Made by a program: the position numbers and the translations under genes
Assembly: GCF_004362865.1 (NCBI RefSeq)
Contig: NZ_SNYI01000003.1
Location: 434,001 to 498,000, forward strand
Direction of reading: 5' to 3'
Source: Zeaxanthinibacter enoshimensis
Lineage (GTDB): Bacteria; Bacteroidota; Bacteroidia; Flavobacteriales; Flavobacteriaceae
DNA: 64,000 nucleotides
Shown: positions 45,486-54,600 of the stretch, piece after piece
How positions within the stretch are numbered: the stretch's first letter is position 1
Layout: the number at the start of each line of letters is the position of its first letter
Notes under the pieces: generated by a model
Told to the model about the DNA's origin: nothing
What the model saw: only the letters and a program-made list of their open reading frames with translations
Database searches by the model: none

Positions 45486-46066
45486 ATGTCAAATAACACT
45501 TATAGCATCGGGTTACAACCCGTGACCTCAGAAACTGCAAATGAGAAGCAGAAGGCCATACTGGAAAAAGCTCAGAAAGCCAATGGGATGATCCCTAATA
45601 TGTACAGGAACATGGTAAACCTGCCCGGCTTACAGGAGACATATGACTTAGGTTACCAAAAATTCAGGAGTGAAAGTGGCTTTTCTCCAGCCGAACAGGA
45701 AGTCGTTTTTCTCACTCTGAGTGTGGATAACGGGTGTAATTACTGCACAGCGGCACATAGTTTTTCGCAGATAAGATGTCAAAAACCCCGGAGGCAGTAA
45801 CTGAGGCTATTCGGGAAGGCAAAGAAGTTCCCGGTGAAAAATATGCAGCGCTGGTAAAATTTACTAAGATCATGAATCGGAGCAAGGGTAATCCGAGTCC
45901 CGCGGAAGCCCGGGAATTTCTGGATGCTGGCTTCGATGAGAAACAGATCCTGGCTATTATCCTGGCGCAATCTGTTAAGACCATAAGTAATTATTCTAAC
46001 CATATTTTCCATACAGAAGTAGACGATGCTTTCAGCAGCAGGAAGGTAGAAGAAAATGTAAGTTAA
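45486..46066 (+). pseudogene. AhpD-like/carboxymuconolactone decarboxylase family gene, frameshifted
   Basis: Two overlapping frames together make one protein of about 193 residues. The first (45486-45800) holds the N-terminal half and the CxxC active site (NGCNYCTAAHSF), then runs into unrelated residues. The second, one base back, continues as ADKMSKTPEAVTEAIREG to DAGFDEKQILAIILAQSVKT and stops at 46066. The break is at a run of five T (45761-45765); a sixth T would restore SFFADKMS. It is therefore a one-base deletion, or a sequencing error in a homopolymer. The intact protein would be a small peroxidase-like reductase with a Cys pair. The rest of the frame is undamaged, so the change is recent or not real. 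Confidence 0.85.
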
Positions 46067-46090
46067 GAATCTCACATACTTTATTGTAAT

Positions 46091-46124
46091 AATCCAACCG
46101 GGACAGATCTGGTTGGATTTATTT
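46091..46124. terminator. Probable hairpin terminator between converging genes
   Basis: AATCCAACC and GGTTGGATT form a perfect 9-bp stem around GGGACAGATCT. The T tract is short (TTTATTTG), so termination may be modest. Confidence 0.6.
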
Positions 46125-46222
46125 GTACCATCTGACTATCCCGGATGCATATTACTGATATCTTAAAGGTATTCCAGAATGATGAGGAGCGAATCAGGTC
46201 TTCATAATAATGTCTTCATACC

Positions 46223-47650
46223 CTATAGTTTAATGATGTCCTGAGAATACTGCTGTGGCATAATTCGTCCCCAATCGCCCACGATCCCTGAGATCGATAA
46301 CTGTCCGGCAGGTAACACCGTATTACTGAAAGCTGCACTCGCATAGGTAATTACAGAGGCTACCCGGACATCATCGGTGATGGTACGGCTGCCCAGGAAA
46401 GTAATATTTCCATCAGCGTTGACAAAAGAAACGTTCCTGACCAGCACCCTCTTACCTTCGTAATCACCGCTCAAGAACTGATCCAGGGTAATCTCCTCGG
46501 CTTGTACGATCATGTTTTCACTGATTAATACTGATCCCTCCGGGTTTACCTGGTCAATACTTTTCTGCCCGTTAAAGTGGGTCCCCGTTGCAGATTTCAG
46601 GTTTAACCTGATCTTATCCCCGATTTTGAAATTGCGAGCAAGGAAGAACCGTATCATTATGCCGGCAGTTTCGTCCTGTAAGTAGACCGTCTTGTCATCC
46701 AGGACGTTCTGGTCAGAAGTGATCACTCCCTCCACGACATAGTCTTCAGGGAAATACCAGTCACCGGTTCGACCCTCAAAGAGTTCTCTCACTTCTGCTA
46801 GTTTATGTACTGTTCCGGTTTGCCGATCATCATCCTCCAGGGTTATTTCCAGAGTGTTACTTTCACCGGCATGCAGCCCGGAAGAAAGAGCGTTGATCTG
46901 GAATTTCACCACAGCATTTTCCTTTAATACCTGGTCGTTCACCGGTTTAAAACTGAAAGAGGCAGATGTCGCACCTGGAAGGACATCGATCTTTATTTCG
47001 CCCAGTACCGGTTGGGGAGTTGTTGTAAACCGCTCACCGTACTGGTTCTGATCTGTGGTAATCATTTTAAGGGTGATCTGCTCCGATTTGCTTGTGGGCT
47101 GTGACCAGTTTAAGAGCACATTTAATCCGCCTGTTTCATTTTCCCGGACTTTTAAACTGGTATATTCAAAGTTGACCGGGTTAATTTCTTTTAGCCGTGG
47201 AGCTATCATGACTGTCGCGCTGGCAGGTTCCTCAATTTTGAAACCTCCGGGAACAGCAACAAGCCGTACCTGAAGTTCCTTCTCTGTTTCCTCTTCAGAA
47301 AATTTCCTGTGAAGAACCAGGTTGACGAATTCCTGGGCAGGGGAGAAGGGAATGGCTATCTGGTTCCCCGCTGAAGGAGGGATAGTGGTGTAATCCTGGT
47401 TGTAGTGGGCATTCCCAGAGAAATTTAAATGTACGGTGCCTTCAGTGGTCGCCTTAGGGGCGATCTTTAAGCGAAGCACCAAAGAATCTGCATTCTCATC
47501 TAACAGGTATTCATTGTCTTCTAAGGAGATCAGGGATATTGTACCCTGGGGAATCTCGGAGTCGCTGTCTTCAGTAGTACAACTGGTTACTAATACTAAT
47601 ACAAGGATGGGGAAGTAAAGAAGAAGCCTGATAAATTTTGTTGTTTTCAT
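46223..47650 (-). CDS. DUF5689 lipoprotein with Calx-beta-like N-terminal part
   Basis: A 475-residue lipoprotein (signal ending VTSC, Cys24), followed by TTEDSDSE, an acidic start that suggests surface export. Residues about 35-270 have two Calx-beta/immunoglobulin-like beta domains (LDENADSLVLRLKIAPKATT, ALSSGLHAGESNTLEITLED). Residues about 285-475 are DUF5689: YVVEGVITSDQNVLDDKTVY, MIRFFLARNFKIGDKIRLNL and a closing YSQDIIKL, an OB-like fold often found in surface proteins of this phylum. Ligand unknown. Divergent from the plug-TPR gene, 171 bp away. Confidence 0.85.
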   Translation of the reverse strand: MKTTKFIRLLLYFPILVLVLVTSCTTEDSDSEIPQGTISLISLEDNEYLLDENADSLVLRLKIAPKATTEGTVHLNFSGNAHYNQDYTTIPPSAGNQIAIPFSPAQEFVNLVLHRKFSEEETEKELQVRLVAVPGGFKIEEPASATVMIAPRLKEINPVNFEYTSLKVRENETGGLNVLLNWSQPTSKSEQITLKMITTDQNQYGERFTTTPQPVLGEIKIDVLPGATSASFSFKPVNDQVLKENAVVKFQINALSSGLHAGESNTLEITLEDDDRQTGTVHKLAEVRELFEGRTGDWYFPEDYVVEGVITSDQNVLDDKTVYLQDETAGIMIRFFLARNFKIGDKIRLNLKSATGTHFNGQKSIDQVNPEGSVLISENMIVQAEEITLDQFLSGDYEGKRVLVRNVSFVNADGNITFLGSRTITDDVRVASVITYASAAFSNTVLPAGQLSISGIVGDWGRIMPQQYSQDIIKL

Positions 47651-47824
47651 TATGTTCTGATTAAGGTTAATAATGCACCCGGCATAGCGATCGGGTTTTC
47701 ATAGAGACGCTGTGGCTAATGTTTTGTTTCTTAATGTATTGCCAATTATTTAAGAGGCTGTAACATGGACTGTTATGGTATTCCGGGTTGCTGTTTTTTT
47801 CCGTATTTTTAAATAAAAATTGTG

Positions 47825-49558
47825 ATGAAACCAGTTTATCTAAGCGTGTTATTATTTCTCCTGGTGCAGCTCGGTTCTGCAGCGGGGGATGAGCGGCTCA
47901 TAAAAGGAAGGGTGACAGACGGGATCTCTGCCCTGGCCGGTGCCGAGGTACAGGTAGAGAATTCTGAAGTACTGGCCGTAACCGATGAAAAAGGCTATTA
48001 CCAGATCAAAGCTGAAGTGGGGGATATCCTTAACTTCAGCTATACCGGCTTTGAATCGCGAAGGGTCTTTGTTGAGGATGTTACCCGGATCGTCAATGTG
48101 ACTTTATTGGTAGAATACAAAGAACTCGGAGAAGTGACGATTACGGGAAGTAATCGTAAGAAATCCCAGAACACCAAGGAGGATTATTATTATGATAAAG
48201 AGATGCTATGGACCGCATTTGGTTATAAGGACCAAAGGGCTTTTAGCGGAAACGTCAGGTTTCTGTATGATGACCAGATGACCAGTGCTGCACTCTGTGT
48301 ACTGGATATTCTCCGTAACCAGTTCCCCGGTGTTTCTATCAGGGGAAATTGTTCCAGTGGCGGCAGTGTGCAGATTCGCGGGGGCAGCTCTATCAGCAAT
48401 GATACCCCGGCCATATTTGATGTAGACGGGCAGGTGTTTACTGATACGCCGGTATGGATCAACCCCAATAACATTAAGAGGATCGCGGTGCTGAATAACC
48501 TGAACATGACCATCCCCTATGGCGCTGCCGGGAATGGCGGAGTCATCGTGATCAATACCAATGTCAGCGGGGTCACCCCGGGAATGCTTAAACGTCCGGA
48601 CCCCATGCGGTTTAATCCCAGGCGCTATGATGGTGATGTATTGGATGAGGAAGCAATGCTCAGGAATGCACCGGAATACCTGAAGGCCCTTCACCGGAGC
48701 AATTCTTTCACGGAAGCAGAAGCTACGCTGGAATCTTTCCGGGAGGTTTACAGGCAATACCCGTATTTCTACCTCGATGCTATGGATTATTTTATGACGA
48801 AGTGGAATAAAACTGATTTTGCCTCAGGACTGATCCTGGAGAATGCCCATCTTTTCTCAGAAAATCCCGTACTGCTTAAAGCTGTAGCTTATCTATATGA
48901 AAAACACGGGTTAGAGGATGACGCCAGGGAACTGTACAAGAAGATCTACAGCCTCCGCACAAGCTATCCCCAATCTTACCTGGACCTGGCTCACAGTTAT
49001 CAGAACACAGGAGAAGCGGGAAAGGCAGCTGCGCTCTTATTCAGGTTGGGAACACTCTTCGAAGAGGGAATGATCAAGACAGATACCCTGGAATTCGGTC
49101 CGTATTATGAAAGAGAATTACTTTCGTTCGAGGGCATCAATGATAAAGTATCTCTTGGGGCTGAACTAAGAAAAAAATTAAGAGAGGAGAATGCATCCTA
49201 CCTGGGGGGAAAAAGAATAGTTTTGGAATGGAATGACAGTGAAGCGGAGTTCATTGTGCAGTTTGTAAACCCGAATAAACAGGTATATGATTGGATTCAT
49301 AGTACAGCAGCCGACCGGGATCTTATCCTGAACGAACAGGTATACGGCTGGTCTTCCAAAGATTTTTTCCTCGATGATACCCTGGGCGGAGCCTGGATGA
49401 TCAATGTAAAATATCTGGGGAACAGGGCATCTACCCAGAGTTACCTCAAAGCCACATTTTATGATAATTACGGTCTACCCACGCAAAGCGAAAAAAAGTA
49501 TGTGCTCACCCTAAGGGTAAAAGGAGCCGGACAGCAGTTAGCGCAGTTTGGTAATTAA
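47825..49558 (+). CDS. TonB-plug protein lacking a beta-barrel, with TPR-like helices
   Basis: About 577 residues from the ATG at 47825 (a GTG one codon earlier is possible). Signal peptide 1-19. Residues about 25-105 are a carboxypeptidase-regulatory-like domain (IKGRVTDGISALAGAEVQVE, LNFSYTGFESRRV). Residues about 125-255 look like a TonB-receptor plug (LRNQFPGVSIRG, GGSVQIRGGSS, IPYGAAGNGGVIVINTN). Instead of a roughly 700-residue barrel, helical repeats follow (about 285-430, AEATLESFREVYRQYPYFYL, YLDLAHSYQNTGEAGKAAAL) and then a beta-rich C-terminal part of about 130 residues. It cannot form a channel by itself. A role as a periplasmic or partner-binding subunit is inference. Confidence 0.78.
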   Translation: MKPVYLSVLLFLLVQLGSAAGDERLIKGRVTDGISALAGAEVQVENSEVLAVTDEKGYYQIKAEVGDILNFSYTGFESRRVFVEDVTRIVNVTLLVEYKELGEVTITGSNRKKSQNTKEDYYYDKEMLWTAFGYKDQRAFSGNVRFLYDDQMTSAALCVLDILRNQFPGVSIRGNCSSGGSVQIRGGSSISNDTPAIFDVDGQVFTDTPVWINPNNIKRIAVLNNLNMTIPYGAAGNGGVIVINTNVSGVTPGMLKRPDPMRFNPRRYDGDVLDEEAMLRNAPEYLKALHRSNSFTEAEATLESFREVYRQYPYFYLDAMDYFMTKWNKTDFASGLILENAHLFSENPVLLKAVAYLYEKHGLEDDARELYKKIYSLRTSYPQSYLDLAHSYQNTGEAGKAAALLFRLGTLFEEGMIKTDTLEFGPYYERELLSFEGINDKVSLGAELRKKLREENASYLGGKRIVLEWNDSEAEFIVQFVNPNKQVYDWIHSTAADRDLILNEQVYGWSSKDFFLDDTLGGAWMINVKYLGNRASTQSYLKATFYDNYGLPTQSEKKYVLTLRVKGAGQQLAQFGN

Positions 49559-49616
49559 CGCAACTGTTTCAACTATTCGCTGCACTTAAAAAGCGCGGGT
49601 AATAAAACTGGAGAAT

Positions 49617-49649
49617 AAAAAAAAGCCGGGTATAATACCCGGCTTTTTT
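49617..49649. terminator. Bidirectional terminator between plug-TPR gene and tRNA
   Basis: AAGCCGGGTA and TACCCGGCTT form a perfect stem around TAA, with A and T runs outside. On minus it begins at the encoded CCA of the tRNA. Confidence 0.88.
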
Positions 49650-49725
49650 GGTCGGGATGACTGGATTCGAACCAGCGACCACGCGCACCCCATGCGCGTA
49701 CGCTACCAGACTGCGCCACATCCCG
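49649..49725 (-). tRNA. tRNA-Pro (anticodon GGG)
   Basis: On the minus strand: acceptor CGGGATG pairs with CATCCCG; the anticodon arm is CGCGC-ATGGGGT-GCGCG, reading anticodon GGG for proline CCC/CCU codons; the T arm has GGTTCGAATCC. The discriminator is A, and CCA is encoded in the gene (49649-49651). 77 nt including CCA. Confidence 0.95.
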
Positions 49726-49986
49726 TAAGCAGGTCGCAAAATTAATAAAGTTTCAGGGAATAATTCTACCCTATTCCGATAAAATTAGTTTAAGCAGGTT
49801 GATGGCTGGAAAACAGGAATTTAAGATGTTCAGAATCCTACAGGAGCAACCAAGGGATAGCTTTAATGGTCGGCTCTTAGGAGGATGGGGTTGTTATAAT
49901 GGTATGTATACCGTTCTGATTTAATGGGATAGCATTTTTATAAAACCGATTTTTTTGTAAACTTCTGCAGCTAATACCTTTTTGAT
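49726..49986. promoter_or_regulatory. Intergenic region between tRNA-Pro and nhaA
   Basis: TAATTTTG on minus (plus 49737-49744) is a fitting -7 box for the tRNA. An 18-bp imperfect palindrome AATGGTATGTATACCGTT (49898-49915) lies about 70 bp before nhaA. No gene seen. Confidence 0.45.
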
Positions 49987-51330
49987 GTGCAGGACAAAAT
50001 AAAACTGAAAGAACAACCTATAGATCGATTCTACCGGTATGTCCGGTTTTTCTTTGACAGCGGTACCACCCTGGGCACCCTGTTGATGATCATGGTAATC
50101 ATCGCCATGTTCTGGGCCAATTCTCCCTGGACTACAACCTATCACCAGTTATTCGAAACCAAGATCGCTATTGGTTACGAAGGATTCAGGATCGAAGAGA
50201 CTTTGAGACACTGGATCAATGATTTCCTGATGGCCTATTTTTTCTTCCTAGTAGGATTAGAGATCAAAAGAGAGTTTATTGATGGGCATTTGTCCACCAT
50301 TCGACGGGCTTCGGGGCCTTTGATCGGCGCCCTGGGGGGGATGATCCTCCCTGCGTTGATCTTCCTGGCAATCACATGGGGCACCCCGGCAGTGGCAGGA
50401 TGGGGTATTCCTATGGCAACAGATATCGCTTTCGCGGTAGGATTTCTATCCCTGGCCAGTGGTATTGTTAAACGAAGCGGGAAACCATTCCTGACGGCCC
50501 TTGCGGCGGCTGATGATATCGGGGCCATCCTGGTAATCGCATTCTTTCTCACAACCGGGATCGATATGGGTAATCTACTGGCAGCCTTGGTGTATTTCCT
50601 GATCATGTTGGGCGGTAATTTCATGGGAATCCGAAATACCTGGTTCTATTTGATCGTCGGGATATTTGGACTTTGGGTAGCATTGCTCTTATCAGGAGTA
50701 CATGCCACGCTGGCCGGGATCCTGGCAGCTTTATGTATCCCGGCAAGGACCAAGATAACCGAGGAGTCTTATAAAGAAGTGCTGGTATCCAGGTCAGAGC
50801 AATTTGCCTCGGCCAGTGTAACCCCCACAGGGCTGCTTACTGCAGAACAGGTTAAGATCATACAGGGGGTGATCCGGGACAGTAAAAGAGCCCTGACCCC
50901 TTTGCAACGCATAGAAAAAGATATTAAACCGTTTGTGAATTTCCTGGTTCTCCCTGTTTTTGCCCTTGCCAATTCCGGGATCAGTCTGGAAGGTAACCTG
51001 CTGAAGATGATTACTCACCCTCTCAGCCTGGGAATAATGGCAGGGCTGGTGTTCGGGAAACTATTTGGGATCCTGACAGCTAATTATTTCGCCAGTAAGC
51101 TGGGATTAAGTCAATTACCCGAAGGCATGAACTGGAAAATCCTGGCCGGACTTTCCTCCCTGGCAGGGATTGGTTTTACCATGTCACTCTTCATAGCCGG
51201 GATCGTGTTCAAAGAGCCCGATATGCTGGCTATTGCCAAAATAGGGGTGCTGGCCGGGTCTGCGATTTCTGCCATCCTGGCGATCAGCTGGCTTCGGTAT
51301 GCCAGTAATAAAACAGTTTCAGGGACATAG
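49987..51330 (+). CDS. nhaA: Na+/H+ antiporter NhaA
   Basis: A 447-residue membrane protein with about 11-12 segments and a GTG start (the in-frame TAA upstream leaves no ATG choice). The N-terminus has FFDSGTTLGTLLMIMVIIAM and VGLEIKREFIDGHLS. The ion-binding Asp pair is in TALAAADDIGAILVIAFF. LSGVHATLAGILAALCIPAR and a long loop before PLQRIEKDIKPFVNFLVLPV follow; the end has SSLAGIGFTMSLFIAGI. It exports Na+ in exchange for protons, fitting a saline habitat. Confidence 0.95.
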   Translation: MQDKIKLKEQPIDRFYRYVRFFFDSGTTLGTLLMIMVIIAMFWANSPWTTTYHQLFETKIAIGYEGFRIEETLRHWINDFLMAYFFFLVGLEIKREFIDGHLSTIRRASGPLIGALGGMILPALIFLAITWGTPAVAGWGIPMATDIAFAVGFLSLASGIVKRSGKPFLTALAAADDIGAILVIAFFLTTGIDMGNLLAALVYFLIMLGGNFMGIRNTWFYLIVGIFGLWVALLLSGVHATLAGILAALCIPARTKITEESYKEVLVSRSEQFASASVTPTGLLTAEQVKIIQGVIRDSKRALTPLQRIEKDIKPFVNFLVLPVFALANSGISLEGNLLKMITHPLSLGIMAGLVFGKLFGILTANYFASKLGLSQLPEGMNWKILAGLSSLAGIGFTMSLFIAGIVFKEPDMLAIAKIGVLAGSAISAILAISWLRYASNKTVSGT

Positions 51331-51651
51331 CTTCTTAATAGTGTTGTCTTCGGGATAGCCCGGGATCAATAGTACATCCTGCGATCCGGTAATTATTTGG
51401 TTTATCAATAATCAGGTAAGCCTCAGGTATCAGTGCGTGGACCTCCAGCGTTAATGGCGGGGGCAAAAGCCCCTCCTCCCCACATTAAATTTAACGCTGC
51501 AGACTGCAGGAAACCAGCAGTTCACAACATAAATTTGAGGTTTATAGCTATAGAGAGTTTATTCGCAGTTGGTTACACTCATCGAAGAAATTTGCATTTC
51601 ATCGACGATTCAATCGGAACAATCGCAACAATCAACTGTTAATCCTTTTCA
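51331..51651. other. Leader region of the FG-GAP adhesin gene, with nested inverted repeats
   Basis: No gene seen in 321 bp. At 51447-51498, outer arms AGCGTTAA and TTAACGCT enclose the hairpin GGGGC-AAAA-GCCCC (51460-51473). A direct repeat CTGCAG-A-CTGCAG follows immediately (51497-51509). No TAnnTTTG box was recognised. The element could be a structured 5' leader or an operator. Confidence 0.55.
51447..51498 (+). repeat. Nested inverted repeat (two-level stem)
   Basis: Perfect 8-bp outer arms 36 bp apart and a perfect 5-bp GC inner stem with an AAAA loop. No T run follows, so it is not a usual terminator; it is about 155 bp before the adhesin ATG. Confidence 0.6.
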
Positions 51652-54600
51652 ATGAAATCTCTTCCCTCTTCTTTTGCAACAGCCATATTAAAGGCAGGTG
51701 TTGCATTTTTACTTTCTTACTGCTCCATTGGCGTGCTGCTGGCGCAACAGGAAGACCTGCAACAGGTATTTCCATCCGATAAGAACAGCGCGGAAAATTT
51801 CGGTTATGCGGTAGATGTTAAGGCAGATCGTGCCATCATCGGTTCGCTGAGAGATACCTATGACCTCGATAACCAGAATTATATGACCGGCTCCGGTGCG
51901 GCTTATATATATGAACTGAATTCCGAAGGAGAGTGGGTAGAGAAACAGAAACTTATTGCTTCTGACCGGACTGCAGGGGACAGGTTCAGCCAAAGTGTAG
52001 CTATCTCAGGAGATTATGCTGTAGTTTCTACCATGTACAGGAATAACAACAAAGGAGCGATCTATATATTTGAACGTAATACCTCCGGAGTCTGGGAGGA
52101 GAAACAGATACTCGAAGCCCAGGATGGTGTGGAAAACGACCTCTTCGGGCACCAGATCGACCTGGAGGGAGATTGGCTGGTAGCCAATGCAATTTGGGAA
52201 GACGAAGATGCAGATGGTCTCAATACTATGGACAGGGCAGGGTCTGCATATGTCTTTCACAGGGATGGCGATGGCGTCTGGAGACAATCCCAGAAAATAG
52301 TAGCCTCTGATCGTTCCGCTTACAGGGAATTCAGCCGGGGAGTCGATCTGTATGCAGAGACCCTGGTGGTCGGTGCACCCAGCGCCGGTCCACAATATAA
52401 GGGAGCGGTCTATGTCTTTGAGAGGAATGCGGAAGGAGTGTACGAGGAACAACAAATTATAGCTCCTGCAGATTTCCCGACCAGTTCAAATTTCGGCTGG
52501 AGTGTAGCCGTTTCTGAAAAGCATATCATGGCGAACATTATGCCTTACTCGGATCCGGGGGCGGTTTATGTTTTTGAAAAAAATACAGACGGAAGTTATA
52601 CAGAACGTTCCAAACTACAGGCACCTGTCCTGGTCAATGACAGGTTCGGGTATTCTATCGGGCTGGATGGAAACCTGGCTGTCATCGGGGCATACCGCGA
52701 TTCTTACGATATAGAAAATGGTAATTTCCTGCAGGAGGCAGGATCCGCATACTTATATGAACAGGACCAGGAAGGGAACTGGACCCTGAAGCGCAAGCTG
52801 GTTGCACCACAGCGTGGGACATACTGGAACTACGGGGAGGCGGTGGCCCTGTCGGGAAATGAGGTCCTGGTAGGATCTGCAAGGGTCTCTATCAGTGCAT
52901 GGCCCGACCCGGCTTATGTTGACCGGATAGGATCGGGTTATTTTTACCGGCTGGACCGTGTGGCTCCATCCGGATACGAGATAGATGTGCCAGCAGATAT
53001 AACAGACGAGAACGTATCGTCTTACAGTTTTTCTTTCGCCGGGGGAGAGATCGGCAGCAATTATTATGTAGAGTTCCGCCACAGTGCATCTGGTGCTATC
53101 AAAACTTTTTCCGGCACAGTAGAGAACAACCCCCAGGAGGCAGGTGACTTTGATCTTACTGATCTTCCGGACGGCGCCCTGGAACTGGAACTCTACCTGG
53201 TTGACTCCAGCGGAAACCAGGGAGAACTAAAAACTTCCGCACTTCAGAAAAGCACAACCCCCTCGGGATACCTGCTCAGTAACTTAACAAACCCTGTTTT
53301 GGCGGGTAATTCCACGGCGGTTCACTTTGCTGTGGATATGGCAGAACCGGGAACGACATTCAATTACGTCTTTACAGACACCGCGGGTAATGAAATTTCC
53401 GGATCCGGGAATGTTCCCGGGGTATATTTCGAGGTCGACGGGATTGACCTGTCTACCCTGGCGGATGGTTTACTGGAGCTTACTTTTACCCTGACTGACG
53501 GGGAAGGTCTAACCGGTGCTGCAGAGATTGCCACCAGCCTGAAAGATACACAGCCACCTTCCGGGTATTCGATCAGTTCCGGGATTGAGTTCATTAATTC
53601 TGCCAATGTTGCCGGTTTTGTATTTAACTGGAATGATGCAGAAATTGGGAGCAGCTGGGGATACAGTATCCGGCATACTTCTGAAGACGGGGAGCTTACA
53701 GGGTCCGGCCAGGTGATACAACAGAACGAAGCATCAGGACCCCTGGATCTTTCCCAATTGCCTGATGGTGAAATAATTATTTCATTCTGGCTGACCGATC
53801 CACACGGCCAGCAAGGTGATACGGTAGCACTAACTGTTTTTAAAGATACCACCGCACCGTTGATCAACTGTCGTGAAGTAGTCCTGAGCCTGGATGCGAA
53901 TGGGAATGCAAGTATCGAGGCAGCTATGTTCGATGATGGTTCTACTGATGAATCCGGAATCAGCACGATGGAGATCAATATGGAACCTATCCTGGATTGC
54001 AGTTATAAAGGAACTCATGAGATCGAACTTACTGTATGGGATAATTATATGAACAGCAGTAGTTGCACCACTTCTCTGACGGTCCAGGACGATATGGCTC
54101 CGCTTTTGGAAGTAAGGAATATAGAAGCAACTCTGGATGCAATGGGGGAAGTGAAAATACAAGCTGCTGACCTGGTATTGTCAAGTGTGGATAATTGTTC
54201 TGATCTTACTATTGCACTGAACCGGAATACGTTCAGTTGTGCAGACCTGGGGAGCAGGGAAGTATTGATCACTGCTACCGATGCAAGTGGCAATAGCTCG
54301 TCCTTGCCGGCCACGGTAGAAGTTGTTGACACCTCTGCTCCGGTGATAATGGTCAGTGACCTGACCCTGGAATTAAGAGAAGAAGGGACAGTCTCTTTGG
54401 CTGCGGAACAACTGGGTGCCGGATCTACCGATAATTGTGGCATTGTATCTTTCACAGCAAGCCAGGAAATTTTCAGCTGCGAGGACCTCGGTATTACCCA
54501 GGTGATCCTGACGGTCTCCGACAGCGCAGGCAACCGATCAACTGCCACCGCCCAGGTGACGGTTATCGATACAATGGCACCAGATATTGTTGGAAGGGAT

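Noticed and set aside
45759-45770. Programmed -1 frameshift in the AhpD-like gene
   Set aside because: The codons AGT TTT TCG do not form the usual X XXY YYZ slippery heptamer and I found no clear downstream structure, so an indel is the simpler reading.
45776-46066. A separate small gene starting at the ATG at 45776
   Set aside because: It continues the AhpD-like protein in another frame and has no own promoter or complete domain, so it is the 3' half of the broken gene.
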